From: an uncultured Chlorobiaceae bacterium
GTDB lineage: Bacteria > Bacteroidota > Chlorobiia > Chlorobiales > Chlorobiaceae
Reading direction: 5' to 3'
Assembly (NCBI GenBank): GCA_903917955.1
Contig: CAIXCO010000323.1
Span: 1 to 6,326, forward strand
DNA length: 6,326 bases
Shown here: piece by piece, positions 3,348-6,326 of the stretch
Layout of the letters: every line of letters begins with the position of its first letter
Numbering within the stretch: the stretch's first letter is position 1
Notes under the pieces: generated by a model
What the model saw: the letters and a program-made list of their open reading frames with translations, nothing else
Told to the model about the DNA's origin: nothing
The model's database searches: none
Position numbers and translations under genes: made by a program

Positions 3348-6326
3348 TTATCCTCTCTCCTCTATCAAAAGATTGGTCAACGCATCAATCAACCCCTGGG
3401 ATGGCAGGTCACGGAAAAAGCCTCGCGTTTCTCCATGCTCCATGCTCACTCCACGCAGAAAAACATAGATCACCCCACCAAAATGGCTGCTGTACCGGTA
3501 ATTCTTATCCCGCAACGAAAGGTAGCGATTGAGCGCCACACTATAGAGGAGGTATTGCAGCGGATAGAGGTTTTTTTGCATCGCCTGCCTCATACCCTCC
3601 TCCCCGTACTCATCAAGGCTGTTGCCCAGATGATTTGACTTCCAGTCGAGCAGATAGTAGCGACCATCCTGCTCAAAAACCATATCCATGAAGCCCATCA
3701 GCATTCCCTTGACGGGCCTGAAGTGCAACGACTCGGCAAGAAGGGCGAGATCAATCCCTCCTGAAAGAAGGTCGTGGCTTTCGAGGATCTCGGCCAATTG
3801 GGAGGAGTTGATAAAGCTGAGGGGAAAGAAAAACTCAAGCTCGGTGCTCCAGCTCCCTTTGCGAAGTGCGCCAAGGGTAAAGCCGGTTGGCGAAAGGGGC
3901 GTGCCAAGGACGTTGTGCACCATTGTCGTGATGTGCTCCTGCCACTCCGGTTTATAACCATAGCGTGCAAGCCCCTGTACGACAAGCTCACTGACCGCAC
4001 TATCAGAGGGATTGGCAAAATCGAGCTTTTCAAAAATCCCGTGCATGAAAATACCCGCCTGAGCACCCCGGGGGAAGGTAAAAATGCTCTCGCCCTTAAT
4101 AACGGCAATTGGTTGCTCAACCACCACTCTCGACTCATCGCGATCCGGCAGCTCAGCACTTGGTTGCTGACGGGCCGATTCGTGGCGACTGAAGGAGGTA
4201 AAGCTCGATACCCGCCAACTGGTATCGAGGATTCCGCTGAACCGGCGAAGCTCAGGTGGCACACTCCCATCCGCCGTTGTTCGAAGAAGAGATGCGCAAC
4301 CCTCAGCCTCCTCGCGCATCATCCGCCTGAAGCCAATCGTGCCCCCTGAACTCCCGGCAAGCTCCTGCAACTGCCCGGCCATACTCTCTGCCGTCACACC
4401 CTTCATCTCAAGGGCAAGCGCGGTTGCCTGATTTTCGGCTACGCGACTCTCCGGGGAGGCGTGGAGCAGGTAGTTGATCGAAGAGCTCTCCGCCCGGGTC
4501 CTGGCGGCAAAAAGATAGCAGCGGTACTTCGCCCTCGTCAGCGCCACATAGAGCAGCCGCAAGCTTTCGGCCAGCGACTCTTTCCCTGCCAGCGAGCGAT
4601 GACAATCAACATCCTTAGAGCCGAAATCCTTCACCAGATGCCACTCTTCGTCATGGAACATCACCACATCACCCTTCTGGTTTGCCCCGGTCCAGAGAAA
4701 AGGGCAAAAGACCACCGGATACTCCAGCCCCTTGCTGACATGGACGGTGACAATCTTCACCGCCGCCTCATCGGTTTCAAGGCGGATCTGATGCTCATCC
4801 TGCTCACACTCCGCCCCAAGCCGCTCGCTGAACCAGGCAATCAGCCCCTCCATACCCACTCCCCGCTCATGCTCCTCACGATGGAGCAGTTCAAAACAGT
4901 GGAGAATATTGGTCAACCGCCGTTCCCCGTCCGCGTAGCCAAGCAGACGCCCGCGCATCCCCTCTCGGGCCATCAGCTCGCGGCTCATCACCATGCAGCC
5001 CCGCTGAAGCCAGAGCTCATGGTAGTCACGAAACTCCCTCAAACACTCCGTCCACAACTGCTCATCATCCAGCAACCCGGCAATATCGTTACCCGAACGA
5101 CCAAGAAGATCGGTCACCAACGCCGCCCGCACCTTCGCTTCATTGCCTGGATCGCCAAGGGCAGAGAGTAAGATGCGCAGCTCTTCGGCCTCCCTCGTCT
5201 CAAAAATACTCTTGTCACTCCGCATCACCCCTGCAATGCCGCAGCCACTCAGCGCCTTGAGCACCAGAGCCGCCTGCCGGTGCGTACGCACAATCACCGC
5301 AATGTCGCCAGCGGCAAGGGGTTTGCCACCCACAAGGGTTGAGCCATCCTGCAAAAGACGCACAATTTCACCCGCCACCGCTTTGGAGGCAAAAGCACCC
5401 GCATCCTCAACCGTCAACATGCCACTCTTCTGATCACTCGAATCCATCAGCCAGAGCTGCATCGGCTCACTCTCGCCACTCTCTCCGTTCTCCTGTTGCT
5501 CCCGGTTGCCCGCAGCAAGGGGATGATAAAGAATTTCATCATAGAGAAAGGGGCGCCGCTCATTATCGAAAAGGGTATTGAAAGCATCAAGCAACGGCGG
5601 AGCAGAGCGCCAGTTCTCCGTCAGGGTAAAACGACGCTCCTCACTCACCTCACGAGCCGCCCGCATGTAGGCAAAAATATCGGCCCCGCGAAAGCTGTAG
5701 ATCGCCTGCTTGGGGTCACCGATAAGAAAGAGCGGCAAATCAGAGCCCGCATAGATTGATCTGAAAATCTCATACTGCACCGGGTCAGTATCCTGAAACT
5801 CATCAATCAACGCCGCCCGATACTTCGCACGAAGCAGTCCGGCAAGAAGTGCTCCCCCTCCATCAGAGAGAAGCGCACGATAGAGATCTTCGAGCAGATC
5901 ATCAAAAAAGCGGATATTGCTCACCCGCTTGCGCAAGGGCAGGCTTTTGCGGTAAAAGCGAACCAGCTCAGCCTTGAGAGCAAGAAAACGACTCTCGACC
6001 ACATCAAGCAGCCGCTCGCAGCTCCCGAAGAGAGGGTGATCGGGCGGAGTGTTCTTCAACTTGGTACCCTCACTGATGGCGCTTGTTGTAAACTTTTTAA
6101 AGTCACCAAAGAGGTCACAGGGGTTGCCACCGGCGACAAACTCATCCATCGCGGCAAAGAGCGGCTCAAGCAGATCGGCCCGGTAGGTATCCTGCGAGCG
6201 CTTCAACCCCTTGCCTGTGCTCAAAAGCTCCGTAATGCTCTCGCGTTCCCGCTGCCAGAGATCGCTCACCTCTTTGTATGCGGCGCTGCACTCCCCGTCG
6301 AGCGCTGCTATCTGCTCCTCACTGAA
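3348..6326 (-). CDS. recB: RecB, beta subunit of exodeoxyribonuclease V (N-terminus beyond window)
   Basis: The frame is open from the right edge to TAA at 3350-3348, with 992 residues visible. A GTG at 6269 is not the real start: the Walker A motif and the first helicase segment, roughly 200-250 residues in E. coli RecB, must lie upstream. RecB is the 3'-to-5' helicase and the only nuclease of RecBCD. Counting from the first visible codon (6326): Walker B IDEFQDTDP (174-182), motif III GDPKQAIYSFRGAD (203-216), motif IV ENWRS (237-241), motif V TVHVSKGLEY (527-536) and motif VI LLYVALTRAK (591-600). The RecB-type nuclease domain follows, with His762 in MHGIFE, Asp881 in GFMDMVF, Asp894 and Lys896 in LLDWKSN, and Gln924 and Tyr928 in LQYLLY. 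All catalytic positions of the nuclease are kept. Motif V has Val where E. coli has Lys (HVSK versus HKSK). recC is expected in the same operon but is not visible. Confidence 0.96.
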   Translation of the reverse strand, partial: FSEEQIAALDGECSAAYKEVSDLWQRERESITELLSTGKGLKRSQDTYRADLLEPLFAAMDEFVAGGNPCDLFGDFKKFTTSAISEGTKLKNTPPDHPLFGSCERLLDVVESRFLALKAELVRFYRKSLPLRKRVSNIRFFDDLLEDLYRALLSDGGGALLAGLLRAKYRAALIDEFQDTDPVQYEIFRSIYAGSDLPLFLIGDPKQAIYSFRGADIFAYMRAAREVSEERRFTLTENWRSAPPLLDAFNTLFDNERRPFLYDEILYHPLAAGNREQQENGESGESEPMQLWLMDSSDQKSGMLTVEDAGAFASKAVAGEIVRLLQDGSTLVGGKPLAAGDIAVIVRTHRQAALVLKALSGCGIAGVMRSDKSIFETREAEELRILLSALGDPGNEAKVRAALVTDLLGRSGNDIAGLLDDEQLWTECLREFRDYHELWLQRGCMVMSRELMAREGMRGRLLGYADGERRLTNILHCFELLHREEHERGVGMEGLIAWFSERLGAECEQDEHQIRLETDEAAVKIVTVHVSKGLEYPVVFCPFLWTGANQKGDVVMFHDEEWHLVKDFGSKDVDCHRSLAGKESLAESLRLLYVALTRAKYRCYLFAARTRAESSSINYLLHASPESRVAENQATALALEMKGVTAESMAGQLQELAGSSGGTIGFRRMMREEAEGCASLLRTTADGSVPPELRRFSGILDTSWRVSSFTSFSRHESARQQPSAELPDRDESRVVVEQPIAVIKGESIFTFPRGAQAGIFMHGIFEKLDFANPSDSAVSELVVQGLARYGYKPEWQEHITTMVHNVLGTPLSPTGFTLGALRKGSWSTELEFFFPLSFINSSQLAEILESHDLLSGGIDLALLAESLHFRPVKGMLMGFMDMVFEQDGRYYLLDWKSNHLGNSLDEYGEEGMRQAMQKNLYPLQYLLYSVALNRYLSLRDKNYRYSSHFGGVIYVFLRGVSMEHGETRGFFRDLPSQGLIDALTNLLIEERG
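3352..3356 (-). promoter_or_regulatory. Ribosome binding site of recD inside recB
   Basis: The minus strand reads AGAGG within a GGAGAGAGGA purine run covering the last recB codons, 7 nt before the recD ATG. With only 3 nt between the recB stop and the recD start, ribosomes ending recB can restart on recD, which helps keep the subunits in step. Confidence 0.7.

Noticed and set aside
1584..5759. Many plus-strand ORFs across recD and recB, including 4461-5171 (236 codons) and 1584-2156.
   Set aside because: They are shadows of well-supported recD and recB frames in moderately GC-rich DNA and show no domain of their own.
6267..6269. GTG as the start of recB.
   Set aside because: The reading frame stays open to the window edge, and the Walker A motif, which every RecB needs, would be missing.

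Overview
The window holds two unrelated blocks. The right three quarters (about 1623-6326, all minus strand) is the downstream end of a recBCD operon. It contains a RecB subunit whose N-terminus lies beyond the right edge, then a complete RecD subunit starting 3 nt after the recB stop, with its ribosome binding site inside the last recB codons. recC is not visible; by analogy with other bacteria it may lie just upstream, off the right edge. Both proteins carry intact helicase motifs, and RecB also has its C-terminal nuclease motif, so this looks like a functional double-strand-break repair and DNA-degradation enzyme.

The left quarter (1-1481) is a cluster of three small genes for predicted exported, low-complexity proteins. 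Gene 1 (plus, 5' end cut by the window) has a short aromatic/glycine domain followed by 18 perfect RDGG repeats encoded by a 12-bp tandem repeat. Gene 2 (plus, 625-909) has a signal peptide followed directly by an Arg/Asp/His/Tyr-rich tail. Gene 3 (minus, 1023-1481) joins a signal peptide nearly identical to that of gene 2 to a domain homologous to that of gene 1, then a shorter Asp/Gly/Asn/Arg tail. The three therefore look like modular paralogues. Genes 2 and 3 converge on a bidirectional rho-independent terminator (960-999). The gap between recD and gene 3 carries repeated TTATTTCC/TCATTTCC elements and a small palindrome that could be regulatory.

The organism cannot be fixed from this window. 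The recBCD-type enzyme, the GC-moderate coding style and the RecB/RecD sequence flavour are compatible with a Gram-negative such as a green sulfur bacterium (Chlorobiaceae), but this is an impression from memory. No mobile element, CRISPR array, tRNA or rRNA was seen. No gap between genes exceeds about 150 bp. The only part that might be undescribed biology is the small exported paralogue family; the recB-recD block is ordinary.
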